This document shows, in pieces, positions 52,648 through 61,974 of a DNA stretch of 64,000 nt. The stretch lies in NCBI GenBank assembly GCA_023411215.1, contig JAEYOY010000084.1, positions 1 to 64,000 on the forward strand, written 5' to 3'. The translations under genes and the position numbers were made by a program. Source of the DNA: Bacillota bacterium (lineage in GTDB: Bacteria > Bacillota > Clostridia > Lachnospirales > Lachnospiraceae). The notes under the pieces are model-generated. The model was not told the origin of the DNA. It worked only from the letters and a program-made list of their open reading frames with translations, and did not search any database. Positions within the stretch are counted from its first letter, which is position 1, and the number at the start of each line of letters is the position of its first letter.

Positions 52648-53997
52648 ATGAAAGCACAAGAAGTTAAAAGTAAAATGAAAAGCGCGAAGTTAAATTATGC
52701 AGTAGGTGAGAAACCAGGAATTTTTACCGCCATTGTATTAGGATTTCAGAATATCCTTACAGCTTTCAGCGGAATTATTGCTGTTCCATTGATTATAGCC
52801 GGAATAGCTGGATGTGATGTCAAAGATACTGCATATATGGTATCGGCCGCATTACTTGCATCAGGAATTGCATCAATTATTCAATCCTGGGGATTTGGGC
52901 CAAAGAAATTTCGTATTGGAGTAGGTCTTCCAACCGTTATGGGAACTGACTTTGGTTTTGTTCCGCCGGCGAATGCAATAATTAACACAATGGGTGGTGG
53001 ATTACCGGGATATTTTGGAGCATCAATTCTGGGAGCAATATTTGAATTCATATTGAGCTTTTTTGTAAAACCTTTAATGAAGGTATTTACACCTGTTGTA
53101 ACTGGAACAGTTATTGCACTGATGGGTATGTCTATGATGCCAGTTGCCTTTGATTGGATTGGTGGTGGTGTTGGTAATGAAAGTTATGGAAATCCATTGT
53201 TCATTTTAATTGCAGCAATTGTATTTATAGTAATATTACTTTTAAACCGGTATGCAAAAGGAATGATTAATACAGCAGCAGTTATGATTGGTATAATTGT
53301 AGGATATGTTATTTGTATACCTTTGGGCTTTGTTGACTTTTCGCAGGTTGCAAACGCAGGATGGATTCAATTACCGGAAATTGCACATTTTGGAATTGAT
53401 TTTAATATAAAATTTGTTATACCATTTATCGCAGGTTATTTAGTTACCGTAATTGAGACTGTTGGTGTTATGGAAACACTTGGTGAAGTTACGGAAGTTA
53501 AACTTACAGGTGATGATATTGTTGCTGGTGTAAGAGCAGATGCGGTTAGCTCAATCGTTGGTCCATTTGTTGGTTCCGGACCTGCACAGACATTCAGTCA
53601 GAATGTTGGATTAATTCCACTTACAAAATGTGCATCACGTTTTGTTGCTATTATTACAGGAGCTCTATTAATCCTTATGAGCCTTTTCCCTAAGTTTTCA
53701 ACCGTAGTCTCTATTATGCCTTCCTTCGTACTCGGTGGAGCCGGAATATTAATGTTTGGAACGGTAGCTATTTCTGGTATCAAAACATTATCAACGGTTA
53801 AGTTTTCAAACAGAAATTTATTAATTATTGCAAGTTCACTGGGAATAGGATTAGGAGTTACATTTAGACCTGATGTAGTTGCACAACTTCCAGGAATCTT
53901 AAGTAGCCTTTTTGGATCAGGAATATCAGCCGGTACAATTGTTGCCTTAGTTTTAAGCTTACTTCTTAAAGATGAGCCTGATTCTGAAGTTGAGTAG
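52648..53997 (+). CDS. NCS2-family purine/xanthine permease
   Basis: The 449-residue protein has about 12-14 hydrophobic segments and the NCS2 signatures FQNILTAFSGIIAVPLIIAG at the start, GPAQTFSQNVGLIPLTKCASR (the family motif QNxGxxxxT) and ETVGVMETLGEV. It transports a nucleobase, probably with proton symport; a xanthine- or guanine-type substrate is most likely. The ribosome binding site is AAGAGGAG. It has a strong promoter and a ~200-base leader, and is closed by a terminator. Confidence 0.85.
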   Translation: MKAQEVKSKMKSAKLNYAVGEKPGIFTAIVLGFQNILTAFSGIIAVPLIIAGIAGCDVKDTAYMVSAALLASGIASIIQSWGFGPKKFRIGVGLPTVMGTDFGFVPPANAIINTMGGGLPGYFGASILGAIFEFILSFFVKPLMKVFTPVVTGTVIALMGMSMMPVAFDWIGGGVGNESYGNPLFILIAAIVFIVILLLNRYAKGMINTAAVMIGIIVGYVICIPLGFVDFSQVANAGWIQLPEIAHFGIDFNIKFVIPFIAGYLVTVIETVGVMETLGEVTEVKLTGDDIVAGVRADAVSSIVGPFVGSGPAQTFSQNVGLIPLTKCASRFVAIITGALLILMSLFPKFSTVVSIMPSFVLGGAGILMFGTVAISGIKTLSTVKFSNRNLLIIASSLGIGLGVTFRPDVVAQLPGILSSLFGSGISAGTIVALVLSLLLKDEPDSEVE

Positions 53998-54040
53998 AAT
54001 GAAATCTTCAATATATATTATTTAGATGATTACATAAGAT

Positions 54041-54094
54041 AAGGTAAGGACATTCTGTCGAAAGCTTTCTTTCGAAGGAGTCCTTACCTTATTT
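54041..54094 (+). terminator. Intrinsic terminator after the purine permease gene
   Basis: AAGGTAAGGAC (54041-54051) pairs with GTCCTTACCTT (54080-54090). A second hairpin (TCGAAAG with CTTTCGA) sits in the loop. A short T-rich tail follows. Confidence 0.85.
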
Positions 54095-54247
54095 ACTTTA
54101 GAGAATTAATTATTTTATAGAAAAAACGGCAGAATATTGTGTAAAAATGTATTGGTAAGATTACAATAATAGAGTGCATTATTAACACGAAATCACACCT
54201 ATTTGAATATAATTTAGTAAAACAGTATTCAGAGAGAAGGATGTAAC

Positions 54248-54595
54248 ATGGAGGATTATAACGATTCTAAATATGAACCACTGGAAGGTAAAGATATTTG
54301 TGAGAAAGAAAAGGAAGCTTTTATTACCTGTGAAAAAATTGTACACCAGAAAACAAGAGTCTCATTACCTATATCAGTCGAACCATTTGTTGTACCTGGA
54401 AAAATAAGAAATAGATGCTGCGGTACTACCAAGGTATCTATTGATCCTTTCAACGAATGTAAGGATAACTGCAATAACGTAATAACGCAAGAAATCTGTA
54501 TAGAAATTCCTCTTAAGTTTGGAGTAGTAATCGAAATAAAAGATAGCTTTGCAGAGTGTGAGGCACCTTCTATTGAAGATACTTGCTGTGACTAG
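54248..54595 (+). CDS. Cys-rich clostridial hypothetical protein (spore-coat-like)
   Basis: The 115-residue protein has ten cysteines, including two CC pairs (RNRCCG and the C-terminal DTCCD). It contains KTRVSLPISVEPFVVPGKIR and the ending EICIEIPLKFGVVIEI. Proteins with this RVSLPISVxPF and xICIEIPxxFG pattern occur in sporulating Clostridia and are often described as spore-associated; I cannot confirm that here. Multiple disulfides or metal binding are likely. The start follows AGAGAGAAGG. It stands alone and has no close neighbour. Confidence 0.65.
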   Translation: MEDYNDSKYEPLEGKDICEKEKEAFITCEKIVHQKTRVSLPISVEPFVVPGKIRNRCCGTTKVSIDPFNECKDNCNNVITQEICIEIPLKFGVVIEIKDSFAECEAPSIEDTCCD

Positions 54596-55299
54596 AAACC
54601 GGAAAACCATATAATGAACACTTCGTAATATACCACCCATTTCACTTAGTAGAACAACATCTTTCCAAAAACCGCGGAAAGTCGTAGCAAGAAAAGGTAT
54701 TTTGTAAATGGAAATATATAATAAATAGTATACTAAATGGCTAATAAGCGTGATATTGCTTACATTATGGCATAGTATACTTACTAAATTTTATAATAAA
54801 TCTCTGCAGCTGTAAGTTAACGGATTTCTCTAAAGCTCAAATAATGAAGCCGACTTATATCTTGTTTTACATTGTAATTCGAGATTTCAGCCGGCTTTTG
54901 TTTTAATTAGAGTCTTTTACCGGATCAAGTAGTTATTAATATTCTGGAAGGAGTAGAAGCGAGATGTTTTCATTCACACCTACAAGTTATAGAAAATTAT
55001 AATTCCGTTACTATATTTTAATAAAACCCTTTATTTACAGTTCTAAATAATCTATAATGTTATAGAAAATCAAGCTAATTAGTTATAAGATAAAAGAATA
55101 AATATAATATTTGTAAGGAATAGAGAATAATCTCTTTTCCTTATTTTTTTATTCATAATTAATAATATAATATTGATTAATGACAAAATATGGTATAATA
55201 AATCTAATGTCGTTGCAAGAAAATGAACTACTGATAATAGCAATAATCCTGCTAATAAAAGTCAAGACAGTCAGATGTCTGGAAGGAATGGAAGTAACC
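54596..55299. other. Gene-poor region with a terminator-like hairpin
   Basis: I see no supportable gene. AAGCCG (54847-54852) pairs with CGGCTT (54892-54897) across AT-rich inner pairing and is followed by TTTTGTTTT; it probably ends transcripts from the Cys-rich gene. The rest is very AT-rich, with repeated A/T runs upstream of the lipase gene. Confidence 0.4.
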
Positions 55300-56598
55300 A
55301 TGAAAATATTTATAAAATTAATCTACTCCATTATCGTTTTTTTAACAGCTAATATGTACAATTTATACATAATAAAAGAATACTGGTACCTCGCAATATT
55401 ACTGGTAGCCTGCTTTGCATTGATTAACATATTTCCGTCGTTTCATAATAGGAATAGCCCGACGATCAGACTGAAGATTTGTGGTGACGGATGTGAACTC
55501 CTCATGATATTTCTCATCTCGTCAGTATTATCAGCAACATATTTTATTGTTACCCGCTATCGATTATTTTACCTTTTAGTAGTGATCATAGTTGAAGCAA
55601 TCGTTTTTTGGAATGGGATTATTCGGGTATATTGCACTTCTACGCAGCTTGGCATCAAATGGCGTCTTATCGGTATTATCTGCGGTTTGATTCCCTTGGT
55701 CAATCTGATTGTTTTGCAGAAAATTATCAGTGTTACTTCAAAAGAAACCGCATTTGAAAGTGAAAGAATTACTATAAATAAAAAACGTGAAGACAATCAA
55801 AGTTGTAGAACGAAATATCCCTTACTTTTCGTGCATGGCGTTTTCTTCCGTGATTCTAAGTACTTCAATTATTGGGGGAGAATCCCGAACGAACTCAAAC
55901 AGAATGGTGCAGTGCTTCATTATGGCAACCACCAATCCGCCGCATCGGTTGTAGACAGCGGACAAGAACTTGCCGAAAGAATTCGTCAGATTGTTGTAAG
56001 TACCGGATGCGATAAGGTAAATATTATTGCCCATTCAAAAGGTGGATTAGATTGCAGATATGCAATTAGCAAACTTGGTATTGAAGATTATGTTGCCTCA
56101 CTTACAACGATCAATACACCTCATTATGGATGCTTGTTCGCAGATTATCTGCTTTCCAAGATTCCTGAAAAGTCCCGAAACTTTATTGCGTGGAAATACA
56201 ATGCCGCACTGAAAAGATTCGGCGACAGCAGTCCTGACTTTTTAGCCGCAGTGAATGACTTAACCGCTTCTTCCTGTAAACAACTAAACGATACCGTATT
56301 GGATATCCCTGGTATCTTATATCAGAGCGTCGGGTCGAAATTGAATGCTGCAATCGGTGGTAGGTTTCCCCTTAACTTCTCTTATCCTCTTGTAAAATAT
56401 TTTGACGGTGCAAACGACGGTTTGGTATCAGTCAATTCTTTCGGATGGGGTGAAGCAAAAGTGATTTTAACCACCGAAGGCCGCCGCGGAATTTCTCATG
56501 GGGACTTGATAGATTTGTACCGTGAGAACATAGAAGGATTTGATGTGAGAGAATTTTACGTTAGTTTGATCAATGGGTTGAAAGAACGCGGATTATAA
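55300..56598 (+). CDS. Membrane alpha/beta hydrolase / lipase
   Basis: The first ~150 residues form four or five hydrophobic helices. The hydrolase domain starts with YPLLFVHGVFFRDSKYFNYW, the oxyanion strand of lipases. The nucleophile elbow is IIAHSKGGLDCR (Ser in HSKGG), and LTTINTPHYG follows, as in triacylglycerol lipases and PGAP1-like hydrolases. The catalytic domain may face the cytoplasm or exterior. The ATG at 55300 has GGAAG upstream; the frame opens earlier at 55180. The substrate is unknown. Confidence 0.78.
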   Translation: MKIFIKLIYSIIVFLTANMYNLYIIKEYWYLAILLVACFALINIFPSFHNRNSPTIRLKICGDGCELLMIFLISSVLSATYFIVTRYRLFYLLVVIIVEAIVFWNGIIRVYCTSTQLGIKWRLIGIICGLIPLVNLIVLQKIISVTSKETAFESERITINKKREDNQSCRTKYPLLFVHGVFFRDSKYFNYWGRIPNELKQNGAVLHYGNHQSAASVVDSGQELAERIRQIVVSTGCDKVNIIAHSKGGLDCRYAISKLGIEDYVASLTTINTPHYGCLFADYLLSKIPEKSRNFIAWKYNAALKRFGDSSPDFLAAVNDLTASSCKQLNDTVLDIPGILYQSVGSKLNAAIGGRFPLNFSYPLVKYFDGANDGLVSVNSFGWGEAKVILTTEGRRGISHGDLIDLYRENIEGFDVREFYVSLINGLKERGL

Positions 56599-56803
56599 AG
56601 AATAGCAACTGCTGTTAGGCGAAGCGAAAATTAAATGGTATAAGTTTATAGTCCCAGAAAAGAATGTTTTTGAAATGAAAAAAGGTAACGAATAACAAAA
56701 TGTTTCATAAAGCATAAGCTTAATTGGCGCATTATTGATTCTGAAAAATGTTGTAGGTTGCACCATCGAGATGCCTGGTGATATCATATGGATGGATGTT
56801 TAA
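56599..56803 (+). pseudogene. Decayed coding remnant, family not recognised
   Basis: Two short frames read like fragments of protein: GEAKIKWYKFIVPEKNVFEM near 56623-56691, and, in another frame, LIGALLILKNVVGCTIEMPG (with DIIWMDV) at 56720-56803. Stops separate them and no start is present. The remainder up to 56900 shows nothing clear. Confidence 0.3.
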
Positions 56804-56900
56804 GAAAGTGGTGAAACCAATGGTAAAATAACTAAATGATTCTCTAAATACTCTAAGCATATTATACGACAAAGTTATATATTATAAGGGAGGTTCCAAA

Positions 56901-57740
56901 ATGTGTACAAGTTTTGCAGTATACAGTCAAGAAAAAGCTATTTATGGTATGAATTTCGATACTGATGAAATTGATTTAAAACTAAAAGTCAATAGTTATA
57001 ATGATATGAACTTATTTTACTTTTCAGGCTTATTAGATAACAAATACAGGGATATCGCTGGTTTTAATAGTGAGGGTCTTTTTATCTGTACTCAAGCAGT
57101 AGAATATAGTCCGGGTTTTAAATCAAGTTGTAATGAAAATGATTGGTTTGCTTTTGATATTTTTGATGAGGCGCTAAAGAAAACAAGAAAAACATCTGAT
57201 TTTTATGAAGTTCTTAATAAAAGAGTAATCTCGTATCCTAGAAATCCATTATTCCCAGATTTAGGGCTACATACTATTATCGCTGATAAAGCTGGAGATG
57301 CATTTATTCTGGAAGAAGGAATAAATACAAATATAATAAATAAAATTAATAATGATTTTATTATTATGACTAATTTCCCAAATGGAGATTTCCAGGAAAC
57401 AAATTATGATAAAATATACGGATGTGGTGCTGACAGATATATTTGTGCTCATGAATATATCTGTAATAATATTCATAGCTTTGGAATAAATGAAGCTTTT
57501 GAGGTTTTAAAAAGAACTTTTCAGGATACATCTTCTCAGGCACCAACGTTGTGTTCAATAGTATTTGAACCATTAAAAAATGAAGCTTATATTAGTTTAA
57601 AAATAGATTTCGATAAAAAATGGAAGATTTCTATTGCTGAAAAAACAATTCAATCATTGGATGGGTTTTTGAACAATAATAAAATTCAATTTACAAATGG
57701 AGAAATATTTGTGAAGGATCTTATTAACCTATATAAGTGA
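56901..57740 (+). CDS. Choloylglycine hydrolase-like Ntn hydrolase
   Basis: The protein begins MCTSFAVYSQEKAIYGMNFD. Removal of Met would expose Cys2, the nucleophile of this family, and the GMNFD motif follows as in bile salt hydrolases and penicillin V acylases. It has 279 residues, slightly shorter than bile salt hydrolases (about 315-330). A middle IAGFNSEGLFICTQAVEY segment matches the family GxNEKGL region. There is no signal peptide. It would cleave linear C-N amide bonds; the substrate is unknown. The ribosome binding site is GGGAGG. Confidence 0.85.
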   Translation: MCTSFAVYSQEKAIYGMNFDTDEIDLKLKVNSYNDMNLFYFSGLLDNKYRDIAGFNSEGLFICTQAVEYSPGFKSSCNENDWFAFDIFDEALKKTRKTSDFYEVLNKRVISYPRNPLFPDLGLHTIIADKAGDAFILEEGINTNIINKINNDFIIMTNFPNGDFQETNYDKIYGCGADRYICAHEYICNNIHSFGINEAFEVLKRTFQDTSSQAPTLCSIVFEPLKNEAYISLKIDFDKKWKISIAEKTIQSLDGFLNNNKIQFTNGEIFVKDLINLYK

Positions 57741-57891
57741 AGATATAAAGATAATCAATTGATAAGACAAAAATGTTACCAGATTTACTTTCTCTGACAC
57801 CTTAAGAGAAATAAACTTTAAATAAGAATTTTGATGGATATATATACTTGGAAGTTTGAATATATCACAAGTAGAACATTCAAAACAGGAT

Positions 57892-58290
57892 TCAGGCGTC
57901 ATATTTGATTAAATTGCTGCTGTATTTTTCTTCTCCAGACAGAATCCGATCATAGTAGGCCTGTTTCTGATCGATATAATCGATGCTATTATTAATGGCA
58001 TCGATTTCTTTAAGGAGAAGCTCTTTTTTCTGAGCCAGCATTTCTTTTCTTTGTGTGATTGAATCAGGTCCAATTAGACAAAGATTCATATATTCTTTCA
58101 ACTCGGTAATGCTGAGTCCGCATGCCCGTAAACATTGGGTGCCTTTTAGCCAGTCAACGTCTCTGTCATCGAAAATACGGTGATTATTCTCATCACGTTT
58201 TACATTTGGAATCAGTCCTTCATTACAGTAGAAACGTAAAGCTTCATAGGTAAGACCAACCATATCGCTGACGTCTTTCATTTTATACAT
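57892..58290 (-). CDS. MerR-family transcriptional regulator
   Basis: The 132-residue protein has the MerR winged helix (MKDVSDMVGLTYEALRFYCN, then EGLIPNVKRDENNHRIFDDR) and a coiled-coil dimerisation helix (ITQRKEMLAQKKELLLKEID). It is of the type that activates aldo-keto reductase genes in Firmicutes and is divergent from such a cluster. The intergenic MerR-type promoter at 58408-58438 is its obvious target. The ribosome binding site on the minus strand is AGAAAGGA. An older, truncated relative lies at 27693-27908. Confidence 0.9.
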   Translation of the reverse strand: MYKMKDVSDMVGLTYEALRFYCNEGLIPNVKRDENNHRIFDDRDVDWLKGTQCLRACGLSITELKEYMNLCLIGPDSITQRKEMLAQKKELLLKEIDAINNSIDYIDQKQAYYDRILSGEEKYSSNLIKYDA

Positions 58291-58407
58291 AATAGAATAA
58301 ATCCTTTCTGAATTATATTTGGTTCAAGTGAACTGATTAAGTGATACGGATTTAGTACTTCAAAATAGAAATTAGTTTGTATTTACAATATTTTTATTAA
58401 CTTTCTC

Positions 58408-58438
58408 TTGACCTGTAGTAACTACAGGGTGCTATGCT
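58408..58438 (+). promoter_or_regulatory. MerR-type operator/promoter of the redox cluster
   Basis: TTGACC (58408-58413) and TATGCT (58433-58438) are 19 bases apart, and the dyad CCTGTAG-TAA-CTACAGG lies between them. This long-spacer arrangement is the classic target of MerR activators, which twist the DNA to align the two hexamers. Confidence 0.85.
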
Positions 58439-58504
58439 GTTATTATACTCGAAATAATATGAAAAATCAATTCCTATAAAATAAACAAACAAGGAGGAAA
58501 TCTT

Positions 58505-59355
58505 ATGGATTATGTAACATTAAATAATGGAGTGGAAATGCCAATATTAGGCTATGGTGTCTTTCAGATACCTGATATGGAAGAATGTGAGCGATGTGTA
58601 CTGGATGCTATTGATGTTGGATACAGGCTGATTGATACAGCTCAAAGCTATGGAAATGAACGGGCTGTAGGAAATGCGATTAAAAGAGTAGTGTACCGAG
58701 AGAAGAATTGTTCATCACAACGAAATTGTGGATCAGTGAATTGGGATATGAAAAGACAATAAAATCGATCGAAGGTTCATTGGAGCGTCTTCAGCTTGAA
58801 TACATCGACCTTCTTCTTATTCATCAACCGTTTAATGACTATTATGGTGCATACCGCGCTATGGAAGAGTTTTATAAGGCAGGAAAACTTCGGGCTATTG
58901 GAGTGAGTAACTTCTATCCTGACAGACTAATCGATTTTGTGAAGTTTAACGAGATTACACCTCAGGTGAATCAGGTGGAGGTTCATCCGTTCCATCAACA
59001 AAGAAAAGCCCATGAAATAATGAAAAATAAAGGTGTACAGATTCAAGCGTGGGCGCCATTTGCAGAAGGAAAGAACAATCTGTTCACCAATCCGTTGTTG
59101 ACAGAAGTTGGCCAGAAATATGGAAAATCCGCTGCACAGGTAACCCTGAGATTCCTAATTCAGAGCGGTGTATCTGTACTGCCTAAATCTGTAAAAAAGG
59201 AAAGAATGATTCAGAATATAGATGTTTTTGATTATGAATTGTCCCAGGAAGATATGGATAGGATCAAGACACTGGATAGTGATGACTCATCATTCTTCTC
59301 ACACCAGGACCCTGAAACGGTCGAAAGACTTGTTAATCTTGTGAGAGAATTTTAA
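58505..59355 (+). pseudogene. Aldo-keto reductase gene with a frameshift
   Basis: The front half (VTLNNGVEMPILGYGVFQIP, DTAQSYGNE) and back half (LFITTKLWISELGYEK onward, with LLIHQPF, GVSNFYPDRL and AWAPFAEGK) belong to one aldo-keto reductase of about 283 residues. A single-base loss near 58690-58696 shifts the frame between them. All catalytic residues (Asp and Tyr of the first half, Lys and His of the second) are present across the two parts. It could be a sequencing error or a true inactivation. Confidence 0.75.
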
Positions 59356-59385
59356 AATCACTGAATGGAAAGAATGAGGTAAGAT

Positions 59386-60003
59386 ATGAAAGTCTTATTA
59401 ATTAACGGAAGCCCAAATGCAAAAGGCAGTACCTATACAGCCTTAAATGAAGTAGCAACAGCCTTAAACAGCATGAGTGTAGAAACAGAGATTGTACATG
59501 TTGGGCATAAAGACATCAGAGGCTGTATCGGATGCCGTAAATGTAAAACGATTGGTAAGTGTGTATTTGATGACATTGTCAATGAGACAGCGCCTAAATT
59601 TGAAGCCTGCGACGGTATTGTCATCGGAACTCCTGTATATTTCGCATCGGCCAACGGAACAGTGGTATCTTTTATAGATCGCCTTTTCTACAGTGTTCCT
59701 TTTGACAAAAGGATGAAGGTCGGGGCATCCGTTATAGCACTTCGAAGAGGAGGGGCATCGTCCACCTTTGATGAGATGAATAAATACTTCACCATATCAG
59801 AAATGCCTGTTGTGTCCAGTGGATACTGGAACAGCGTTCATGGTCATAACGCAGAAGAGGTGAAACAGGATCTTGAAGGTATGCAGGTCATGCGAACCCT
59901 TGGTAAGAATATGGCATTTCTGATGAAAAGCATAGAACTTGGCAAGAAGGAATTAGGTCTGCCTGAAAGAGAAGAGAGAGTGTTTACTAATTTTATTCGA
60001 TAA
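59386..60003 (+). CDS. NADPH-dependent FMN reductase (flavodoxin fold)
   Basis: The 205-residue protein starts with LLINGSPNAKGSTYTALNEV, a complete FMN phosphate-binding loop, and continues with a Cys-containing GCIGCRKCKTIGKCVFDD segment, typical of clostridial multimeric flavodoxin reductases. IGTPVYFASANGTVVSFIDR is the second flavin contact. It is the third gene of the MerR-controlled cluster and starts 30 bases after the frameshifted aldo-keto reductase. It could reduce quinones, nitro compounds or flavin. Confidence 0.88.
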   Translation: MKVLLINGSPNAKGSTYTALNEVATALNSMSVETEIVHVGHKDIRGCIGCRKCKTIGKCVFDDIVNETAPKFEACDGIVIGTPVYFASANGTVVSFIDRLFYSVPFDKRMKVGASVIALRRGGASSTFDEMNKYFTISEMPVVSSGYWNSVHGHNAEEVKQDLEGMQVMRTLGKNMAFLMKSIELGKKELGLPEREERVFTNFIR

Positions 60004-60041
60004 AAACAATTAATACAGATATGGGTATTGGAGGTTTTGGT

Positions 60042-60911
60042 ATGAAATATGTGAATTTAAACAATGGTGTTAAGATGCCGATTCTTGGCTTTGGTGTCTT
60101 CCAAGTACCTGACAAGGATGAATGTAAACAGTCAGTGTTGGATGCAATACGTGCTGGTTACCGTTTGATCGATACCGCTGCTTCCTATACAAATGAAGAT
60201 GCGGTGGGAGAAGCGGTACGGGAAGCGATTGAAGAAGGCATCTGCACCCGAGAGGAATTGTTCATCACGTCTAAAATGTGGGTACAAGATATGGCCAGTT
60301 ATGATACGGCAAAAGCTGCTATTCATGCGTCTTTGGAGAAGACCGGGCTGGAATATCTGGATCTTTATCTGCTTCATCAAGCGATGAAGGATTATTTTAC
60401 CGCATGGCGTGCTATGGAAGACGCATATGAGGAAGGGAAGTTAAAAGCAATTGGTGTTTCCAATTTTTATCCTCATGTGCTGACGAACTTTTGTGAAACC
60501 GTGAGAATAAAACCGATGGTTAACCAGGTGGAGCTGCACCCGTACTTTACCCAGGAGGAAGCTTTGGAGACAATGCGTTATTATGATGTCATACCAGAGG
60601 CATGGGCGCCCTTGGGCGGAGGCCGGTATAATCCATTCGAAAATGATATGCTTAAGGACATTGCAGCAGCTCATGGAAAGACCGTCTCACAAATTATCCT
60701 GCGCTGGAACGTACAGCGAGGTGTCATCGTTATCCCGAAATCCACTCATAAGGTAAGGATAGAAGAAAACTTCGATATTTGGGATTTCGTTTTGACGGAG
60801 AAAGAGATGCAGCAGATCAGTTCCCTCGATATGGGATATGTGGGTACAGCCATCAAGCATTTTGATCCTGAATTCGTACGTATGTGTAATAATAGAAAGA
60901 TACATGACTGA
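60042..60911 (+). CDS. Aldo-keto reductase (AKR5-like)
   Basis: The 289-residue protein is a complete aldo-keto reductase with VKMPILGFGVFQVPDKDE, LIDTAASYTNEDAVG (Asp and Tyr), FITSKMWVQD (Lys) and LYLLHQAMKD (His), plus the C-terminal RWNVQRGVIVIPKSTHKVRI nucleotide-binding motif. It is a tandem paralogue of the frameshifted gene upstream. The ribosome binding site GGAGG selects the ATG at 60042; the frame opens at 60021. It reduces aldehydes or ketones with NADPH; the substrate is unknown. Confidence 0.9.
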   Translation: MKYVNLNNGVKMPILGFGVFQVPDKDECKQSVLDAIRAGYRLIDTAASYTNEDAVGEAVREAIEEGICTREELFITSKMWVQDMASYDTAKAAIHASLEKTGLEYLDLYLLHQAMKDYFTAWRAMEDAYEEGKLKAIGVSNFYPHVLTNFCETVRIKPMVNQVELHPYFTQEEALETMRYYDVIPEAWAPLGGGRYNPFENDMLKDIAAAHGKTVSQIILRWNVQRGVIVIPKSTHKVRIEENFDIWDFVLTEKEMQQISSLDMGYVGTAIKHFDPEFVRMCNNRKIHD

Positions 60912-61002
60912 CAGAACGAAGATGATAGATATTCCCTCAGTTTTAATAAAGAAGTATAACAGCTTATTATAGATCAATAGTTTTACAAAGAAAGGACATA
61001 TT

Positions 61003-61974
61003 ATGGAAAAAAGAAAAATAGGTAATGTATTGGTATCACCGGTAGGAATGGGCTGTATGGCCTTATCTCATGGCTATGGTCAGATTCCTGAGGAAGGTTA
61101 TAGTATTGAAGCGATTCGCAAAGCTTATGACTTTGGCTGTACATTCTTTGACACGGCCGAAAAATACGGGAGTCAGCTTTATTATACGGGACACAATGAA
61201 CAAATCGTCGGAAAGGCAATTGAACCGTTTCGTAAGGAGATCGTTCTTGCAACAAAACTGTTTATCACTCCTGAGGAGTACAAGGAAGGACTGGAAGAGG
61301 CAATCCGCCGTCATTTAAAGAAATCCCTTGAAAATCTGCGCACAAACTATTTGGATTTATACTACCTGCATCGTGTCAACAAAGAGGTGCCTTTGGAAGA
61401 GGTTGCCAAAGTTATGGGTAAACTCATCCGGGAAGGATTGATTACTGCCTGGGGATTGTCACAGGTTGCCAAAGAGACATTGGAAATTGCCCATCGTATC
61501 ACTCCTGTAGCAGCAGTGCAGAATTTATATAATATGCTTGAACGTGACTGTGAACAGGAGATTTTCCCTTTTTGTCTGGAGAATGATATTGCAGTAATAC
61601 CTTTCTCACCGGTAGCAAGCGGTTTACTTTCGGGTAAGATTACAACAGATACAGAGTTTGAAAAAGTGGACGATGTGAGAAACTGGGTGCCTCAACTTTC
61701 TGAAGAAAACCTTGCAGGCAACCAGGCGATCGTTGAAGCGTTGACCCGTTTTTCTGAAAAAAAAGGTGCAACAAACGCCCAAATTGCCATGGCATGGATG
61801 CTGAAAAGATATCCTAATGTCATCCCGATTCCGGGTTCAAAGAATCAGGAGCGCATTATCGAAAATCTGGGTTCCTGGAATGTCGTCCTAAGTGACAACG
61901 AATTCAAGGAACTTGACGCTATGGTGGACCGGTTTGAAGTACACGGTCACCGTGGAATCGTCCAGTTTGCATAA
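61003..61974 (+). CDS. Aldo-keto reductase (YhdN/IolS-type)
   Basis: This 323-residue reductase belongs to a different branch. It has GMGCMALSHGYG, FFDTAEKYGS, LATKLFITPEEYKEGL, YLHRVNKEVPLEEV and the NADPH-binding IPIPGSKNQERI motif near the C-terminus. The four catalytic residues are recognisable. It is the last gene of the cluster, 91 bp after the previous reductase, with its own AAAGAAAGG ribosome binding site. Together with the others it suggests a MerR-induced response to reactive carbonyls or electrophiles. Confidence 0.9.
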   Translation: MEKRKIGNVLVSPVGMGCMALSHGYGQIPEEGYSIEAIRKAYDFGCTFFDTAEKYGSQLYYTGHNEQIVGKAIEPFRKEIVLATKLFITPEEYKEGLEEAIRRHLKKSLENLRTNYLDLYYLHRVNKEVPLEEVAKVMGKLIREGLITAWGLSQVAKETLEIAHRITPVAAVQNLYNMLERDCEQEIFPFCLENDIAVIPFSPVASGLLSGKITTDTEFEKVDDVRNWVPQLSEENLAGNQAIVEALTRFSEKKGATNAQIAMAWMLKRYPNVIPIPGSKNQERIIENLGSWNVVLSDNEFKELDAMVDRFEVHGHRGIVQFA

